The notes: generated by a model not told the origin, from the letters alone. A stretch of 64,000 nucleotides of DNA from Pseudomonas sp. FP2196 (GCF_030687715.1 NZ_CP117445.1:3771501-3835500), one strand, 5' to 3'. Shown: positions 32,756-44,961, counted from the first letter of the stretch. A program made the numbers and translations.

Positions 32756-33757
32756 ATGGGTTTATTAGTCGATGGCCACTGGCAGGACAAGTGGTACGAG
32801 AGCAGCAAGGACGGCGCGTTCCAGCGCGAACAGGCGCAGCGCCGTAACTGGGTCACCGCCGACGGCCAGCCTGGCCCGAGCGGTGAAGGCGGTTTTACCG
32901 CCGAAGCCGGGCGCTATCACCTCTACGTTTCGCTCGCCTGTCCGTGGGCGCATCGCACGCTGATCCTGCGCAAACTCAAAGGCCTGGAAAATCTGATCGA
33001 CGTTTCCGTGGTCAGTTGGCTGATGCTGGAAAACGGCTGGACCTTCGACAAGACTCTCGGATCGACCGGCGACAAGCTCAATCACTTCGACTTCATGCAC
33101 CAGCGCTACACCGCCGACACGCCCGACTACACCGGCCGCGTCACCGTACCGGTGCTGTGGGACAAAAAACTCAAACGCATTGTCAGCAACGAATCGGCAG
33201 AGATCATCCGCATGTTCAACAGCGCGTTCGACGCTCTGACGGGCAATGAACTGGACTTCTACCCGGTGCCGTTGCGCAACGAGATTGATGCGCTGAACGA
33301 GCGGATTTATCCAGCCGTGAACAACGGCGTGTATCGCGCAGGCTTTGCGACGTCGCAACAGGCTTATGAAGAAGCGTTCGATGAAGTATTTGCCGAACTG
33401 GATCACTTGGAACGGGTGCTGGGTGCCAACCGTTATCTGAGCGGTGAGTTCCTGACCGAAGCGGATATTCGTCTGTTCACCACGATGATTCGCTTCGACG
33501 CCGTGTATCACGGGCACTTCAAGTGCAACCTGCGACGGATTGCCGATTATCCGAACTTGTCGAACTGGCTGCGTGAGCTGTATCAGTGGCCGGGGATTGC
33601 CGAGACGGTGGATTTCCAGCACATCAAAAATCACTACTACGGCAGTCACAAGACCATCAATCCGACGGGAGTTGTGCCGAAAGGGCCGGAGCAGGATTTC
33701 ACTGTGGCCCATGATCGGGCGCGATTGAACGGCAAAGGGGTTTGGCAGAGGGGTTGA
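32756..33757 (+). CDS. yqjG: Glutathionyl-hydroquinone reductase (xi-class GST)
   Basis: 333 residues. The active-site cysteine motif of xi-class enzymes is SLACPWAHRTLILRKLKGLE, with CPWAH typical. Further: VPVLWDKKLKRIVSNESAEI and the C-terminal helical domain (RFDAVYHGHFKCNLRRI). It reduces glutathionylated hydroquinones using glutathione. The start is fixed by CAGGAG nine bases upstream of ATG 32756. Stands alone, followed by a REP pair. Confidence 0.92.
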   Translation: MGLLVDGHWQDKWYESSKDGAFQREQAQRRNWVTADGQPGPSGEGGFTAEAGRYHLYVSLACPWAHRTLILRKLKGLENLIDVSVVSWLMLENGWTFDKTLGSTGDKLNHFDFMHQRYTADTPDYTGRVTVPVLWDKKLKRIVSNESAEIIRMFNSAFDALTGNELDFYPVPLRNEIDALNERIYPAVNNGVYRAGFATSQQAYEEAFDEVFAELDHLERVLGANRYLSGEFLTEADIRLFTTMIRFDAVYHGHFKCNLRRIADYPNLSNWLRELYQWPGIAETVDFQHIKNHYYGSHKTINPTGVVPKGPEQDFTVAHDRARLNGKGVWQRG

Positions 33758-33781
33758 GATTTTTACAGTTTTTGAAGGCCT

Positions 33782-33874
33782 TATCGCTGGCAAGCCAGCT
33801 CCCACAGGGACTTGTGTGATGCTGAAAATTGAAGCTTCAACACAAAACCTGTGGGAGCTGGCTTGCCAGCGATT
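33782..33874. repeat. REP inverted pair (ATCGCTGGCAAGCCAGCTCCCAC family)
   Basis: Two inverted copies of GCTGGCAAGCCAGCTCCCACA with a 50-base centre that contains a smaller TTGAAGCTTCAA palindrome. Between the convergent GST and cysG genes. Confidence 0.88.
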
Positions 33875-33890
33875 GGGTTCAACCCGCTCT

Positions 33891-35285
33891 TCAGACCTGC
33901 GCCTGAGCCCCTTCAAACCACGCCAGTTTCTCGCGCAGTTGCACCACTTCACCGACGATCACCAGTGTCGGGGCATGCACTTCATGCTCCGCCACCATTC
34001 GCGGTAAATCGGCCAGCGTGCCGGTGAAGACCCGCTGGTTGACCGTGGTGCCCTGCTGAATCAACGCCGCAGGGGTATCCGCCGAACGGCCATGCTTGAT
34101 CAACTGTTCGCAGATCACTGGCAACCCGACCAGGCCCATGTAGAACACCAACGTCTGCGCCGGAGAGACGAGGTCGGCCCATGGCAGATCGGTGGAACCG
34201 TCCTTCAAGTGCCCGGTGACAAAGCGCACTGACTGCGCATAATCACGGTGGGTCAGCGGAATCCCGGCATATGCCGCGCAACCACTGGCCGCCGTGATGC
34301 CCGGCACCACCTGGAAGGGAATGCCGTGGGCTGCCAATTCTTCGATTTCCTCGCCACCACGGCCGAAGATGAACGGATCACCGCCCTTCAACCGCACCAC
34401 ACGCTTGCCGGCCTTGGCCAGATCAACCAATTGCTGGTTGATCTGATCCTGCGGTACGGCGTGCTCGGCGCGACGCTTGCCGACGTAAACCCGCTCGGCG
34501 TCGCGACGGCAAAGGTCTAGAATCGCCGGCGCGACCAAACGGTCGTAAAGCACCACGTCGGCTTGCTGCATCAGGCGCAAGGCACGGAAGGTCAGCAGAT
34601 CCGGATCACCGGGACCTGCGCCGACCAGGTACACCTCACCGGTGGTGATGTCGGCTTCGCCGTCAATCTTTGCTTGCAGCAGACGCTCGGCTTCGGCGCC
34701 CTGCCCGGCCAGTTGCCGGTCGGCAATCGGGCCTTGGAATACGTCTTCCCAGAACCCGCGACGTTGCTGCACATCCGGAAACAGGCTTTTCACCTGATTA
34801 CGAAAACGCGCGGCCAGCCCAGCCAGTTGGCCATAGGTGGAAGGAATCCAGGTTTCAATCTTGGCGCGAATCAATCGCGCCAGCACCGGCGCATCGCCGC
34901 CGCTGGAGATCGCGACGATCAGCGGCGAGCGATCGACGATCGCCGGGAAGATAACACTGCACAGGGCAGGTGCGTCGACCACGTTGACCGGCACGCAACG
35001 CCGATGGGCGTCAGTGGACACTTGTGCGTTAAGCGTTTCGTCGTCGGTGGCGGCGATGATCAGCCCGCAACCATCCATATCCGCCTCAACGTAACCACGC
35101 AACAGGCATTCACCACCGTTGGCAACGACCAGCTCACGCAGTTGTGCTTCGATTTCAGGTGCGACCACCCGCAGCAGCGCACCGGCATCGGCCAGCAGGC
35201 GAGATTTGCGCAAGGCAATTTCCCCCCCACCGACGACCAACACACGACTGCCGCGCAGGTTGTGAAACAGCGGCAGATATTTCAT
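33891..35285 (-). CDS. cysG: Siroheme synthase CysG (trifunctional)
   Basis: 464 residues. N-terminal precorrin-2 dehydrogenase/ferrochelatase with the NAD-binding loop [15 protein letters not shown]. The C-terminal uroporphyrinogen III methyltransferase starts at [20 protein letters not shown] and contains [18 protein letters not shown] and [20 protein letters not shown]. It makes siroheme for sulfite and nitrite reductases. Starts directly after the serS stop (adjacent, same strand), so it is part of a rarA-crcB-serS-cysG run. Confidence 0.96.
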   Translation of the reverse strand: MKYLPLFHNLRGSRVLVVGGGEIALRKSRLLADAGALLRVVAPEIEAQLRELVVANGGECLLRGYVEADMDGCGLIIAATDDETLNAQVSTDAHRRCVPVNVVDAPALCSVIFPAIVDRSPLIVAISSGGDAPVLARLIRAKIETWIPSTYGQLAGLAARFRNQVKSLFPDVQQRRGFWEDVFQGPIADRQLAGQGAEAERLLQAKIDGEADITTGEVYLVGAGPGDPDLLTFRALRLMQQADVVLYDRLVAPAILDLCRRDAERVYVGKRRAEHAVPQDQINQQLVDLAKAGKRVVRLKGGDPFIFGRGGEEIEELAAHGIPFQVVPGITAASGCAAYAGIPLTHRDYAQSVRFVTGHLKDGSTDLPWADLVSPAQTLVFYMGLVGLPVICEQLIKHGRSADTPAALIQQGTTVNQRVFTGTLADLPRMVAEHEVHAPTLVIVGEVVQLREKLAWFEGAQAQV

Positions 35286-36578
<1,293 letters not shown>

Positions 36579-36581
36579 TTA

Positions 36582-36956
36582 TCAAAGTTTGGTCAAGGAC
36601 AGGCCGGCCCACGTCGCGAGCAGCCCGCCGAATACGCTGAGTGCCGCATAGCCCAGGGCCAGAAGCACTTGCCCGCTTTCCAGCAGGCGCACCGTATCCA
36701 GTGAAAAGGATGAAAAAGTCGTCAGCCCCCCGAGGAAGCCGACCATCAACCCGGCACGCACCTCTATCGGCACTTCCGGGCGTATCAAAAACAGGCCGTA
36801 CAACACGCCAATCAGCAGACAGCCCACGATATTAACGGCCAGCGTCGCGGTATAGAAGTGCCGCGGCCAATTGGCGTTGACCCAATTGCCGGTGGTAAAG
36901 CGCAACAAGGTGCCGGCAACCCCGCCAAGGGAGACCGCAACAATCAATGGAATCAC
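36582..36956 (-). CDS. crcB: Fluoride channel CrcB/Fluc
   Basis: 124 residues, four membrane helices. The family motif [14 protein letters not shown] lines the fluoride pore; [12 protein letters not shown] and [17 protein letters not shown] are also typical. Works as an antiparallel dimer that lets fluoride out of the cell. The start is GTG, overlapping the rarA stop by one base. No fluoride riboswitch can be seen, as expected when the gene is inside an operon. Confidence 0.93.
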   Translation of the reverse strand: MIPLIVAVSLGGVAGTLLRFTTGNWVNANWPRHFYTATLAVNIVGCLLIGVLYGLFLIRPEVPIEVRAGLMVGFLGGLTTFSSFSLDTVRLLESGQVLLALGYAALSVFGGLLATWAGLSLTKL

Positions 36957-38278
36957 TATTTTCTCCGCTGCCGGGGGCTTAATCGGTCGAGTTGGGCGAG
37001 GTGGTTAAGCTTCTCGCCGATCTTCAACTCAAGGCCTCGTGGCACAGGTTGGTAGAACGCAATCGGGTCGAGCTCTTCCGGGAAATAGTCTTCGCCGGCG
37101 GCATAAGCATCCGGCTCGTCGTGGGCGTAGCGGTACTCGTCGCCATAACCCAGTTGTTTCATCAGTTTGGTCGGTGCGTTGCGCAGGTGCAGCGGCACTT
37201 CCAGCGAGCCGTTTTCCGCGGCGGCGCGCAAAGCGGTCTTGAAGCCCATGTACACCGCATTGCTTTTTGGCGCGCAGGCCAGATACGTGATGGCTTGCGC
37301 CACGGCCAATTCGCCTTCCGGGCTGCCGAGGCGCTCCTGCACTTCCCACGCCGCCAGGCACAGGCTCAGCGCACGCGGGTCGGCGTTACCGATGTCTTCG
37401 CTGGCCATGCGCACCACGCGCCGGGCCAGGTACAGCGGATCGCAACCGCCGTCGATCATCCGCGCGAACCAGTACAGCGCGCCATCGGGGTTGGAGCCGC
37501 GTACCGATTTGTGCAGCGCGGAAATCTGGTCGTAGAACGCTTCACCGCCCTTGTCGAAACGCCGACGCGTGTCGCCGAGCAGACTTTGCAGCAGCTCTGT
37601 GCCGATCTCGCTGTCGTCTTCGGCCAGATCGGAGGCGTTTTCCAGCAGATTGAGCAGGCGCCGGCCATCGCCATCGGCGGCGGACAGCAGCATCTGGAAG
37701 CCTTCGTCGTTCAACGTGAGGTTGCGCTTGCCCAGGCCGCGCTCTTCGGTCAGCGCGCGACTCACCAGTTTGCGCAGCGCCGCTTCGTCGAGGCTTTTCA
37801 GCACATAGACACGGGCCCGCGACAACAAAGCGTTGTTCAGTTCGAACGAAGGGTTTTCGGTGGTGGCACCGATGAAGATCAGCGTGCCGTCTTCAACGTA
37901 GGGCAGGAACGCATCCTGCTGAGACTTGTTGAAGCGGTGTACTTCATCGACAAACAGAATCGTGCGTTTGCCGTACTGGCCGGCCTGCTGCTTGGCGATT
38001 TCAACGGCCTGACGGATCTCCTTGACCCCGGCGAGCACCGCCGAGACTGTTTCAAAGTGCGCATCCGAGACTTCCGCCAGCAACCGCGCCAACGTGGTCT
38101 TGCCCACGCCCGGCGGGCCCCAGAAGATCATCGAATGCAGGGCACCCTGCTCCAGCGCTTCACGCAGAGGCTTGCCGCGAGCGAGCACATGCTCCTGACC
38201 GACGTACTCATCCAGATTGGTCGCACGCAAACGCGCGGCCAGTGGCTGGGCAATCGGCGCACTGCGAAACAGATCCAT
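36956..38278 (-). CDS. rarA: Replication-associated recombination protein A (RarA/MgsA)
   Basis: 440 residues, AAA+ ATPase related to clamp loaders. Walker [15 protein letters not shown], Walker B in [19 protein letters not shown], sensor 1 [19 protein letters not shown]. The C-terminal tetramerisation part contains [20 protein letters not shown]. Acts at stalled replication forks. A GTG one codon before the ATG is also possible. First gene of the run that leads into crcB; lolA is upstream, with a REP element between. Confidence 0.95.
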   Translation of the reverse strand: MDLFRSAPIAQPLAARLRATNLDEYVGQEHVLARGKPLREALEQGALHSMIFWGPPGVGKTTLARLLAEVSDAHFETVSAVLAGVKEIRQAVEIAKQQAGQYGKRTILFVDEVHRFNKSQQDAFLPYVEDGTLIFIGATTENPSFELNNALLSRARVYVLKSLDEAALRKLVSRALTEERGLGKRNLTLNDEGFQMLLSAADGDGRRLLNLLENASDLAEDDSEIGTELLQSLLGDTRRRFDKGGEAFYDQISALHKSVRGSNPDGALYWFARMIDGGCDPLYLARRVVRMASEDIGNADPRALSLCLAAWEVQERLGSPEGELAVAQAITYLACAPKSNAVYMGFKTALRAAAENGSLEVPLHLRNAPTKLMKQLGYGDEYRYAHDEPDAYAAGEDYFPEELDPIAFYQPVPRGLELKIGEKLNHLAQLDRLSPRQRRK

Positions 38279-38324
38279 CACGTAGCGTTGTAACCTCTGA
38301 TTTTCTGAAACCTGTTGATGACCC

Positions 38325-38458
38325 TGTGGCGAGGGGATTGATCCCCGTTGGGCTGCGCAGCAGTCGTAAAACCATTCGTGCGGTGTTCAGAAAGAACCTG
38401 AATGCAGGTTTTGGGGCCGCTTCGCAGCCCAACGGGGATCAATCCCCTCGCCACAAAA
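38325..38458. repeat. Large REP-like inverted repeat (GTGGCGAGGGGATTGATCCCC family)
   Basis: Arms CTGTGGCGAGGGGATTGATC and its complement near 38437-38458 match almost perfectly, extending inward over GTTGGGCTGCG-CAGC, with a loop of about 60 bases. It occupies most of the 218-base gap between rarA and lolA, where transcription runs through from lolA to rarA. Confidence 0.88.
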
Positions 38459-38496
38459 GCCCCTCACCAGAACATCCCGTCACAAGATCCGGGGGT

Positions 38497-39117
38497 TTAT
38501 TCCTGGATAACGTCAGCGCCCTTCGGGATATCGAACTTGAACTTCGACGCTGGAACCGGCTCGTTGGCCTTCACCCCGGTGAACAGGATGTTGGTGCGCT
38601 GACCAACACTGTCGATCAGTTGCATGTCATTGAGCAGACCGTTGCGGAACGACAGACGCAGGTTATCGAACAGCGTGTCCTTGGTTTTCGGCTTGAGGGT
38701 GAAGTCGATCACGCCGCCCGCCTCTTTCGCACTGATGTCGAAGCTCTGGCTGATCTTCGACACATCACCGGACAGCAGCAGCGCCGGGGTCTGGGTCAGA
38801 CGCTCGTCAAGCTTCTTGATGGTTGCCTGTTCCAGATCCGGGTCCCACAGGGTGACTTTCTTGCCATCGGAGACCATGGTCTGCTCGGCCGGCGCATTGG
38901 TGTGCCAGTAGAACAGGCCCGGACGCTGCAAGGTCATGTCGCCAGTGGTTTCCTGCAACTGAGTACCGCTGCCGTCGAGGGTCAGCTGCGAGAAGTTCGC
39001 GCTCAGGGTCTTGGATGTTTCAAGCAATTGTGTCAGACGAGCCACGTCCTTGTCATCGGCGTGGGCCGTGAGTGTGGTCAGAGCCAGTACTGGCAGCAGC
39101 ATGCGGATAAGACGCAT
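38497..39117 (-). CDS. lolA: Outer-membrane lipoprotein carrier protein LolA
   Basis: 206 residues with signal peptide ([20 protein letters not shown]). LolA beta-barrel features: [60 protein letters not shown]. It carries lipoproteins from LolCDE at the inner membrane to LolB at the outer membrane. Follows ftsK by 66 bases on the same strand, the conserved gammaproteobacterial order. Confidence 0.95.
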   Translation of the reverse strand: MRLIRMLLPVLALTTLTAHADDKDVARLTQLLETSKTLSANFSQLTLDGSGTQLQETTGDMTLQRPGLFYWHTNAPAEQTMVSDGKKVTLWDPDLEQATIKKLDERLTQTPALLLSGDVSKISQSFDISAKEAGGVIDFTLKPKTKDTLFDNLRLSFRNGLLNDMQLIDSVGQRTNILFTGVKANEPVPASKFKFDIPKGADVIQE

Positions 39118-39183
39118 GGGAGTCCTCTTGAATACTCGTGGGAAAGCGGCGGCACATCATTGTCCCGCCTGTTGCTTTTGGGG

Positions 39184-41592
39184 TCAGTCGCGTACCGGAC
39201 CGGGAGCCAGGACTTCACGCGAACCGTTAGTGTTCATTGATGTGACGACGCCAGCCATTTCCATGGCTTCGATCATCCGTGCGGCACGGTTGTAGCCGAT
39301 CTTCAGCTTGCGCTGCACCGCGGAGATCGAAGCCCTGCGGCTTTCCAGTACAAACTGCACGGCTTCGTCATACAGCGCATCGGCTTCCGGGTCATCGCCG
39401 TCGCCACCACCGCTACTGCCTTCAAAACCGCTGCCTGCCTCTTCGACACCGTTAAGGATGTCATCGTTGTATTCCGGTGCGCCGCGCAGTTTCCACGCCT
39501 CGACTACACGGTGAACTTCATCGTCGGAAACGAACGCGCCGTGAACCCGGATCGGCAGGCTGGTGCCCGGTGGCATGTAGAGCATGTCACCATGGCCGAG
39601 CAATTGTTCGGCGCCGCCCTGGTCGATGATGGTCCGCGAGTCGATCTTGCTCGACACCTGAAACGCCATTCGGGTCGGAATGTTGGCCTTGATCAGACCG
39701 GTGATCACGTCCACCGAAGGCCGCTGGGTCGCAAGGATCAAGTGAATACCCGCCGCCCGCGCTTTCTGCGCGATACGGGCGATCAGTTCTTCAACCTTCT
39801 TGCCGACGATCATCATCATGTCGGCGAATTCGTCGACGACCACAACGATGGTCGGCAGCTTCTGCAACAGCGGCGCTTCGTCGTGAATGCTTTCGCGCTT
39901 GTACAGCGGATCGCTCAATGGCTCGCCAGCATCCTGGGCTTCCTTGACCTTGGCATTGAAGCCGGACAGGTTACGCACGCCCATCTTCGCCATCAGCTTG
40001 TAGCGACGCTCCATCTCGGCGACGCTCCAGCGCAGGGCGTTGGCAGCGTCCTTCATGTCGGTCACTACCGGGCACAGCAGGTGCGGAATGCCTTCGTAGA
40101 TCGACAGCTCCAACATTTTCGGGTCGATCATGATCAGCTTGGCGTCTTCCGGGCCGGACTTGAACAGGATCGACAGGATCATCGCGTTCACACCCACCGA
40201 CTTACCGGAACCGGTCGTACCCGCCACCAGCAAGTGCGGCATCTTCGCCAGATCGGTAATAACCGGTTTGCCGCCGATGTCGTGGCCCAGAGCCAAAGTG
40301 ACCGGCGACTTGAAGTTGTCGTACTCAGGGGTCGACAGCACTTCGGAGAAACGCACGATCTGCCGGTCTTCGTTCGGGATCTCGATACCGACCGTGGTCT
40401 TGCCTGGAATCACCTCAACCACACGCACACTGGTCACGGCCAGGGAGCGCGCAAGGTCTTTCGCCAGGTTGGCAATGCGGCTGACTTTTACGCCGGCGGC
40501 AGGCTGGATTTCGTAACGGGTAATCACCGGGCCCGGGTGAATCGAATCCACCGAGACCTCGACACCGAACTCCTTGAGCTTGATCTCCAGCAAGTGGCCG
40601 ACCGCAGCCAGAGACTCCGGCGAGTAATTGAGTTGTTTCTTTTCTGCAGGATCGAGGATCGAGATCGGTGGCAAGGTACCTTCCACAGCGCTGTCAACAA
40701 ACAGCGGTGCCTGCTTCTCTTTCTGTACGCGCTTGCTCGGCTCTGGCGCCTTGACGGGCGCCGGCGCGATAACCGGCGGCACCTGCTTCTCGCGGTCGGA
40801 CATATGCTTGCTCAGGGCTTGCTCACGTTCGATCAGGCGTTCCTTGACCTTGGCTTGCTCGCGCTTGTCGGTGACAGTCGGTGCGACCACATCGTGCACG
40901 CGGTCATCGACTTCACGCAGTTGCGCCACCAGTTGCTTGCGTTCGGTACGCGCCGACCACCAGCGGTTGAGCGCGCCCTGGAACAGTTCGAACAGATCGA
41001 GGGTGATCTTGCCAGTGATGTCCATCACCTTGAACCACGACAGATCGGTGAATACGGTCAGGCCGAACAGGAACAGCGCAATGAACAGCAATGTGCTGCC
41101 CTGAATATTCAGCGCGTTTTTGGCCAGATCGCCAAGACTTTCGCCCAACGCACCACCAGCACCGGCCGGCAGACCGGTGGCGGCGTGAAAATGAATATGC
41201 GCCAGCGCAGCGCCAGACAGCACCAAAAACACCAGACCGATCAGGCGCCAGGAGAACAGCCAGCCGCTCCACTGCCACGGTTCGTGGCGTTGGCGGAAGA
41301 TCTGATACGCCTTTATCGCCAGCAGCAACGGGAAGATATAGGCGAAATAGCCGAGCACCATGAACAAAATGTCGGCGCTGTAGGAGCCCGCCGGGCCGCC
41401 GAAATTCTGTACGTCGTCGATCTTGCTGTTGTGGCTCCAGCCCGGGTCGTCCTTGCCGTAGGTCAGCAAGGCCATCATCAGGAACAGGCACAAGGCGCCG
41501 ATGGCGATCAATGCACCTTCCTTGAGCCGGTAGTGCAACTGTTGGCGCCAGAGCGGAACGACTGTTTTTGGTGCTTCGGTGGATTTCTTCAA
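39184..41592 (-). CDS. ftsK: DNA translocase FtsK
   Basis: 802 residues from a TTG start ([15 protein letters not shown]) preceded by AGGAAAAG; a longer frame to 41655 lacks family similarity at its start. Four to five membrane helices occupy residues about 20-180, then a short charged linker. The motor has Walker A in [17 protein letters not shown] and Walker B in [15 protein letters not shown]-terminal gamma winged helix ([20 protein letters not shown]) reads KOPS. FtsK couples septation to terminus segregation and activates XerCD. Pseudomonas FtsK is short in the linker compared with E. coli. Confidence 0.95.
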   Translation of the reverse strand: MKKSTEAPKTVVPLWRQQLHYRLKEGALIAIGALCLFLMMALLTYGKDDPGWSHNSKIDDVQNFGGPAGSYSADILFMVLGYFAYIFPLLLAIKAYQIFRQRHEPWQWSGWLFSWRLIGLVFLVLSGAALAHIHFHAATGLPAGAGGALGESLGDLAKNALNIQGSTLLFIALFLFGLTVFTDLSWFKVMDITGKITLDLFELFQGALNRWWSARTERKQLVAQLREVDDRVHDVVAPTVTDKREQAKVKERLIEREQALSKHMSDREKQVPPVIAPAPVKAPEPSKRVQKEKQAPLFVDSAVEGTLPPISILDPAEKKQLNYSPESLAAVGHLLEIKLKEFGVEVSVDSIHPGPVITRYEIQPAAGVKVSRIANLAKDLARSLAVTSVRVVEVIPGKTTVGIEIPNEDRQIVRFSEVLSTPEYDNFKSPVTLALGHDIGGKPVITDLAKMPHLLVAGTTGSGKSVGVNAMILSILFKSGPEDAKLIMIDPKMLELSIYEGIPHLLCPVVTDMKDAANALRWSVAEMERRYKLMAKMGVRNLSGFNAKVKEAQDAGEPLSDPLYKRESIHDEAPLLQKLPTIVVVVDEFADMMMIVGKKVEELIARIAQKARAAGIHLILATQRPSVDVITGLIKANIPTRMAFQVSSKIDSRTIIDQGGAEQLLGHGDMLYMPPGTSLPIRVHGAFVSDDEVHRVVEAWKLRGAPEYNDDILNGVEEAGSGFEGSSGGGDGDDPEADALYDEAVQFVLESRRASISAVQRKLKIGYNRAARMIEAMEMAGVVTSMNTNGSREVLAPGPVRD

Positions 41593-42095
41593 AACGCTAC
41601 TTTTCCTGCGCCCGAGGCGCGTCCATCTATTGAATGACGATAAAAAACTGCCCAATCCAGGCAGGTAAAAAAGTTGAAGGGCACAACTGAGACTACTTTT
41701 AACACTGTGCTGCCGATTTTATAAATACAGCTATAAACACGGCGCGCAGCGAATATTCTGTAACAGCCCGGCATTGTACGGGTTTGTGCGTCTGATGCCA
41801 TGCTTCAAAGCCCCGTGTTGAGCATAGCCAAGCGTACACAACCCATGAGCCAATTTGAGCATGCATTACCTTTTGTGACAAAGGCTTATGAGGTGTATTT
41901 GATGAACGTAGCGAAGCATTGCCAGGCCGGCTGCAGGCCAGCCGGCAGCGCTCGCTTACGACCGCAGCAAGCTCACCAAGTTGCAGCCCTGCCTGCGTCA
42001 AGCAGGATCGGCACGACATTCGTGTCATTTAACGGCACACTTTAGCGCGGGCCGCACAGCCCGCACCGCCCTCCCCTTCCGCAAGCCTGGATGCC
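41593..42095. other. 503-bp divergent intergenic region between ftsK and aat
   Basis: No gene could be supported. It must hold the promoters of ftsK and aat. A GCCGGCT / AGCCGGC hairpin with a seven-base loop lies at 41926-41946 with no T-run. AT-rich stretches near 41640-41720 are the likely ftsK promoter area, without a clear consensus. Confidence 0.5.
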
Positions 42096-42776
42096 ATGCT
42101 GACTTGGTTACAACGCAACTCCCTGACTTTTCCGCCGCTGGAAAAGGCCATGCGCGACCCCAATGGATTGCTCGCCGCCGGTGGCGACCTCTCCGCCGAC
42201 CGCCTGATCCAGGCGTATCGCCATGGTTGCTTTCCGTGGTTTTCCGAAGGCCAGCCGATTCTCTGGTGGTCGCCCAACCCACGCACCGTTCTGTTTCCCG
42301 ACGAATTGCATGTTTCGCGCAGTCTCGGCAAATTGCTGCGCAAGGAGCGCTATCAGGTGACTTTCGATCAGGACTTCGATGCCGTGATCCGCGCCTGCGC
42401 CGCGCCACGGGATTACGCCGACGGCACCTGGATCACTGAGGCCATGCAAGACGCCTACGTTGAACTGCACCGGCGCGGCTTCGCTCATTCGGTTGAAGTG
42501 TGGGATCAGGGTGAACTGATCGGCGGCCTATACGGGCTGGCAATGGGGCAGCTTTTTTTTGGTGAATCGATGTTCAGCCGCGCAGACAATGCTTCCAAGT
42601 ACGGCTTTGCCACGCTGGTCCGGCATCTGCAAGAGTCAGGATTCGTGCTGATCGACTGCCAGATGCCAACCGACCACCTGCACAGCCTCGGCGCCCGGGC
42701 GATCCCCCGCCAGGAATTCGCGGACTATCTGGCACGGCATCTGGACCAACCCAATCGTGCCACCTGGGTTTGCTGA
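42096..42776 (+). CDS. aat: Leucyl/phenylalanyl-tRNA--protein transferase
   Basis: 226 residues. Family signatures: [40 protein letters not shown] and [20 protein letters not shown]. It attaches Leu or Phe to proteins with N-terminal Arg or Lys, which marks them for ClpS-ClpAP. The genes for ClpA and ClpS lie about 3 kb downstream. 57 bases before bpt. Confidence 0.96.
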   Translation: MLTWLQRNSLTFPPLEKAMRDPNGLLAAGGDLSADRLIQAYRHGCFPWFSEGQPILWWSPNPRTVLFPDELHVSRSLGKLLRKERYQVTFDQDFDAVIRACAAPRDYADGTWITEAMQDAYVELHRRGFAHSVEVWDQGELIGGLYGLAMGQLFFGESMFSRADNASKYGFATLVRHLQESGFVLIDCQMPTDHLHSLGARAIPRQEFADYLARHLDQPNRATWVC

Positions 42777-42833
42777 GCGACTTTTGCGCGCGTGGCTTAC
42801 ACTTAATTCACCAGCTTATCCCGAGGGTTGATC

Positions 42834-43541
42834 ATGACCGAGTTGGCGCGGTTGAAGTTCTATGCCACTCAGCCTCACTCTTGCAGCTATCTGCCCGAGG
42901 AGCAGGCCACTACCCTGTTTCTCGACCCTAGTCAGCCCATGGATGTGCACGTCTACGCAGACCTGTCGGAAATGGGCTTCCGTCGCAGCGGCGATCATCT
43001 GTACCGCCCCCATTGCCAGAATTGCAATGCGTGTGTGCCTGCACGTATTCCGGTGGCGCAGTTCATCCCGAATCGTCAGCAGAAGCGGATTTTCAAGCGC
43101 AACGCCGACTTGCAGGTTCAACCGGCGAAACCGGGTTTCAGTGAAGAATATTTCGAGCTGTACCAGCGCTACATCGAACAGCGTCACGCCGACGGCGATA
43201 TGTACCCACCGAGCCGTGATCAATTTTCGACGTTTCTGGTACGCGACCTGCCCTTCTCGCGCTTTTACGAATTTCGACTCGACGGACGGTTGCTGGCCGT
43301 AGCGGTGACCGATTTACTGCCTAACGGCTTGTCGGCGGTCTACACGTTTTACGAGCCGGCCGAAGAGCGTCGCAGCCTGGGACGCTTTGCCATCCTCTGG
43401 CAAATCGCCGAGAGCCGGCGCCTTGGGCTCGAAGCGGTTTACCTGGGCTACTGGATCAAAAACTGCAAAAAGATGAACTACAAGACCCAATATCGCCCCA
43501 TCGAACTGCTGATCAATCAGCGCTGGGTGATCCTGAACTAA
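42834..43541 (+). CDS. bpt: Aspartate/glutamate leucyltransferase (Bpt)
   Basis: 235 residues. N-terminal cysteine cluster [13 protein letters not shown] with [14 protein letters not shown]-terminal transferase part ([39 protein letters not shown]). Bacterial members of the ATE-like family transfer Leu from tRNA to proteins starting with Asp or Glu, another N-degron branch read by ClpS. Annotated elsewhere as arginyl-tRNA-protein transferase. The ATG at 42834 follows GAGG. Confidence 0.94.
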   Translation: MTELARLKFYATQPHSCSYLPEEQATTLFLDPSQPMDVHVYADLSEMGFRRSGDHLYRPHCQNCNACVPARIPVAQFIPNRQQKRIFKRNADLQVQPAKPGFSEEYFELYQRYIEQRHADGDMYPPSRDQFSTFLVRDLPFSRFYEFRLDGRLLAVAVTDLLPNGLSAVYTFYEPAEERRSLGRFAILWQIAESRRLGLEAVYLGYWIKNCKKMNYKTQYRPIELLINQRWVILN

Positions 43542-43653
43542 ACCCAAACCGTAAACCCCTTGGCGTAAACGCCATTTTTCGGGCACAATGCACGCCGCTT
43601 TTGCCTGGCGCAGTTGCACCGGGCCATTCATTGGATACCGAGGGCTTTACTGC

Positions 43654-43872
43654 ATGTCGAAAGAAGACAGCTTCGAAATGGAAGGCACTGTCGTCGACAC
43701 CCTGCCCAACACCATGTTTCGTGTGGAGTTGGAAAATGGGCACGTCGTAACCGCGCATATTTCCGGCAAGATGCGCAAGAACTACATTCGTATTCTTACC
43801 GGTGACAAAGTGCGCGTCGAGCTGACGCCCTATGACTTGAGCAAAGGGCGCATCACTTACCGCGCTCGCTAA
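43654..43872 (+). CDS. infA: Translation initiation factor IF-1
   Basis: 72 residues, one OB-fold ([40 protein letters not shown]). Essential; occupies the ribosomal A site during initiation. Followed at once by a strong terminator. Confidence 0.98.
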
Positions 43873-43887
43873 TCAAGTCAATACAAG

Positions 43888-43916
43888 ACGCCCGGCTTTA
43901 TGCCGGGCGTTTTTGT
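43888..43916 (+). terminator. Rho-independent terminator of infA
   Basis: ACGCCCGGC, short loop, GCCGGGCGT and a TTTTT tail, 15 bases after the infA stop. Confidence 0.92.
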
Positions 43917-43924
43917 ATCTGCGT

Positions 43925-43978
43925 TTTGGGGTTTGGGGTTTGGGGTTTGGGGCTGGGGATTGGGATTGGGATTGGGGG
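43925..43978. repeat. Tandem TTTGGGG / ATTGGG array (G-quadruplex candidate)
   Basis: Four TTTGGGG units are followed by CTGGGG and three ATTGGG units, giving eight G-runs of three to five bases on the plus strand within 54 bases. Confidence 0.9.
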
Positions 43979-43989
43979 CATATCCATTG

Positions 43990-44265
43990 CTGCGGGTGCT
44001 GCCGCTGGCGGTTTCGCTCTTACAGCGACTCACTTTTCAAAACGCCGGAATGCCGGCCCAGCGAAAAGTAAGCAAAAGGCTTTGCCCCTGGCGTACGGCA
44101 CTTCGCTGAGGCTCAGTGTTCCCTCGCTACGGTGTCCATCCGGGGGCATCGCCTACGGTTTGCTTCGCTGCACCTCCTCTCGATGTATGCGGCTGCGCCG
44201 CACGGCGCTGCGCGCCTACCCCCGGATGAACACCTCCGCTCGGCCTCCCGATGGGGCAAAAGATC
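43990..44265 (+). repeat. Dispersed repeat copy A (inverted partner at 44650-44935)
   Basis: This stretch is similar, in opposite orientation, to 44650-44935. The best conserved block is a 26-base identity, positions 44157-44182 against 44744-44769, preceded and followed by diverged matches (AAAAGTAAGCAAAAGG versus AAAAGTAACCAAAAGG, and CCCGGAT). Its short reading frames are not credible genes. Confidence 0.75.
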
Positions 44266-44350
44266 AAAAGCCAAAGCAGGATCACAAGCCAGATCAACAG
44301 CCCCTCACCCTAACCCTCCCGAAACGTCGGACCGCCCGTAGGGAGAGGGG

Positions 44351-44513
44351 ACTGATCGAGGTGTTTAGGCGAGCTACGCCGACGTGCGATACCGAGTCGA
44401 ACTCAGGCTCAAAAAAGCAAACAAATCGGCCCCTCACCCTCCCAGAGAGAGAGAGGGACTGATCGAGGTGTTTGGGGGAGGTACGCCGACGTGAAATACC
44501 GAGTCGAACTCAG
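44351..44513 (+). repeat. Direct repeat pair of about 57 bp in the island centre
   Basis: Copies at 44351-44407 and 44458-44513 share ACTGATCGAGGTGTTT, TACGCCGACGTG and ATACCGAGTCGAACTCAG. Each is preceded by a CCCCTCACCCT segment and an AGAG-rich segment. Confidence 0.85.
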
Positions 44514-44537
44514 ATTTTGATATGCCCAAAAATCGGC

Positions 44538-44560
44538 TCCCTCTCCCTCGGGAGAGGGCT
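44538..44560. repeat. Short perfect hairpin CCCTCTCCC-TC-GGGAGAGGG
   Basis: Nine base pairs with a two-base apex. This sequence with the adjoining CTGAGGTGAGGGG is a frequent dispersed motif in pseudomonads. Confidence 0.75.
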
Positions 44561-44649
44561 GAGGTGAGGGGCGAATCCACCACAAAACCAAAGCCGACCA
44601 CGCTGTGCTCCTCACCACTCAACAGGATGAGCGTTAGCTCGGCTGCAGC

Positions 44650-44935
44650 TTTTGATCTTGATCTGGGAGCCCGTCGGCAGGCTGAGTGGAGGGATTGATC
44701 CGGGCGTGGGAGCGCAGCGACCGTTTGGCGCAGCCAAACACAGCGAGAGGAGGTGCAGCGAAGCAAACCGGAGACGCTGCGCCCGGATCAACTCCGGAGC
44801 GAAGGAACCCCGAGCCCCAGCGAGCGGGCCGAACGTCAGGGCGAAGACCTTTTGGTTACTTTTGGGGCGTTTGCCAAAAGTGACCCGCCGTAAGGGCGGA
44901 ACCCTAAGCAGCCGTGACCGCAGCAACGGATATTC
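44650..44935 (-). repeat. Dispersed repeat copy B (inverted relative to copy A)
   Basis: Reverse complement of this segment aligns with 43990-44265 through the shared GGTTTGCTTCGCTGCACCTC block. It carries a minus-strand frame of 117 codons that is often annotated as hypothetical, which I do not accept as a gene. Confidence 0.75.
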
Positions 44936-44961
44936 CCCCCAAAAAACCCAAACGCCAAATA

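Noticed and set aside
36957..36990. Fluoride riboswitch for crcB
   Set aside because: The space before crcB is the coding end of rarA, and no crcB-motif structure is seen.
39511..41637. 708-codon plus-strand frame opposite ftsK
   Set aside because: Shadow frame; composition is His/Gln/Arg-rich as usual for antisense of GC-rich genes.
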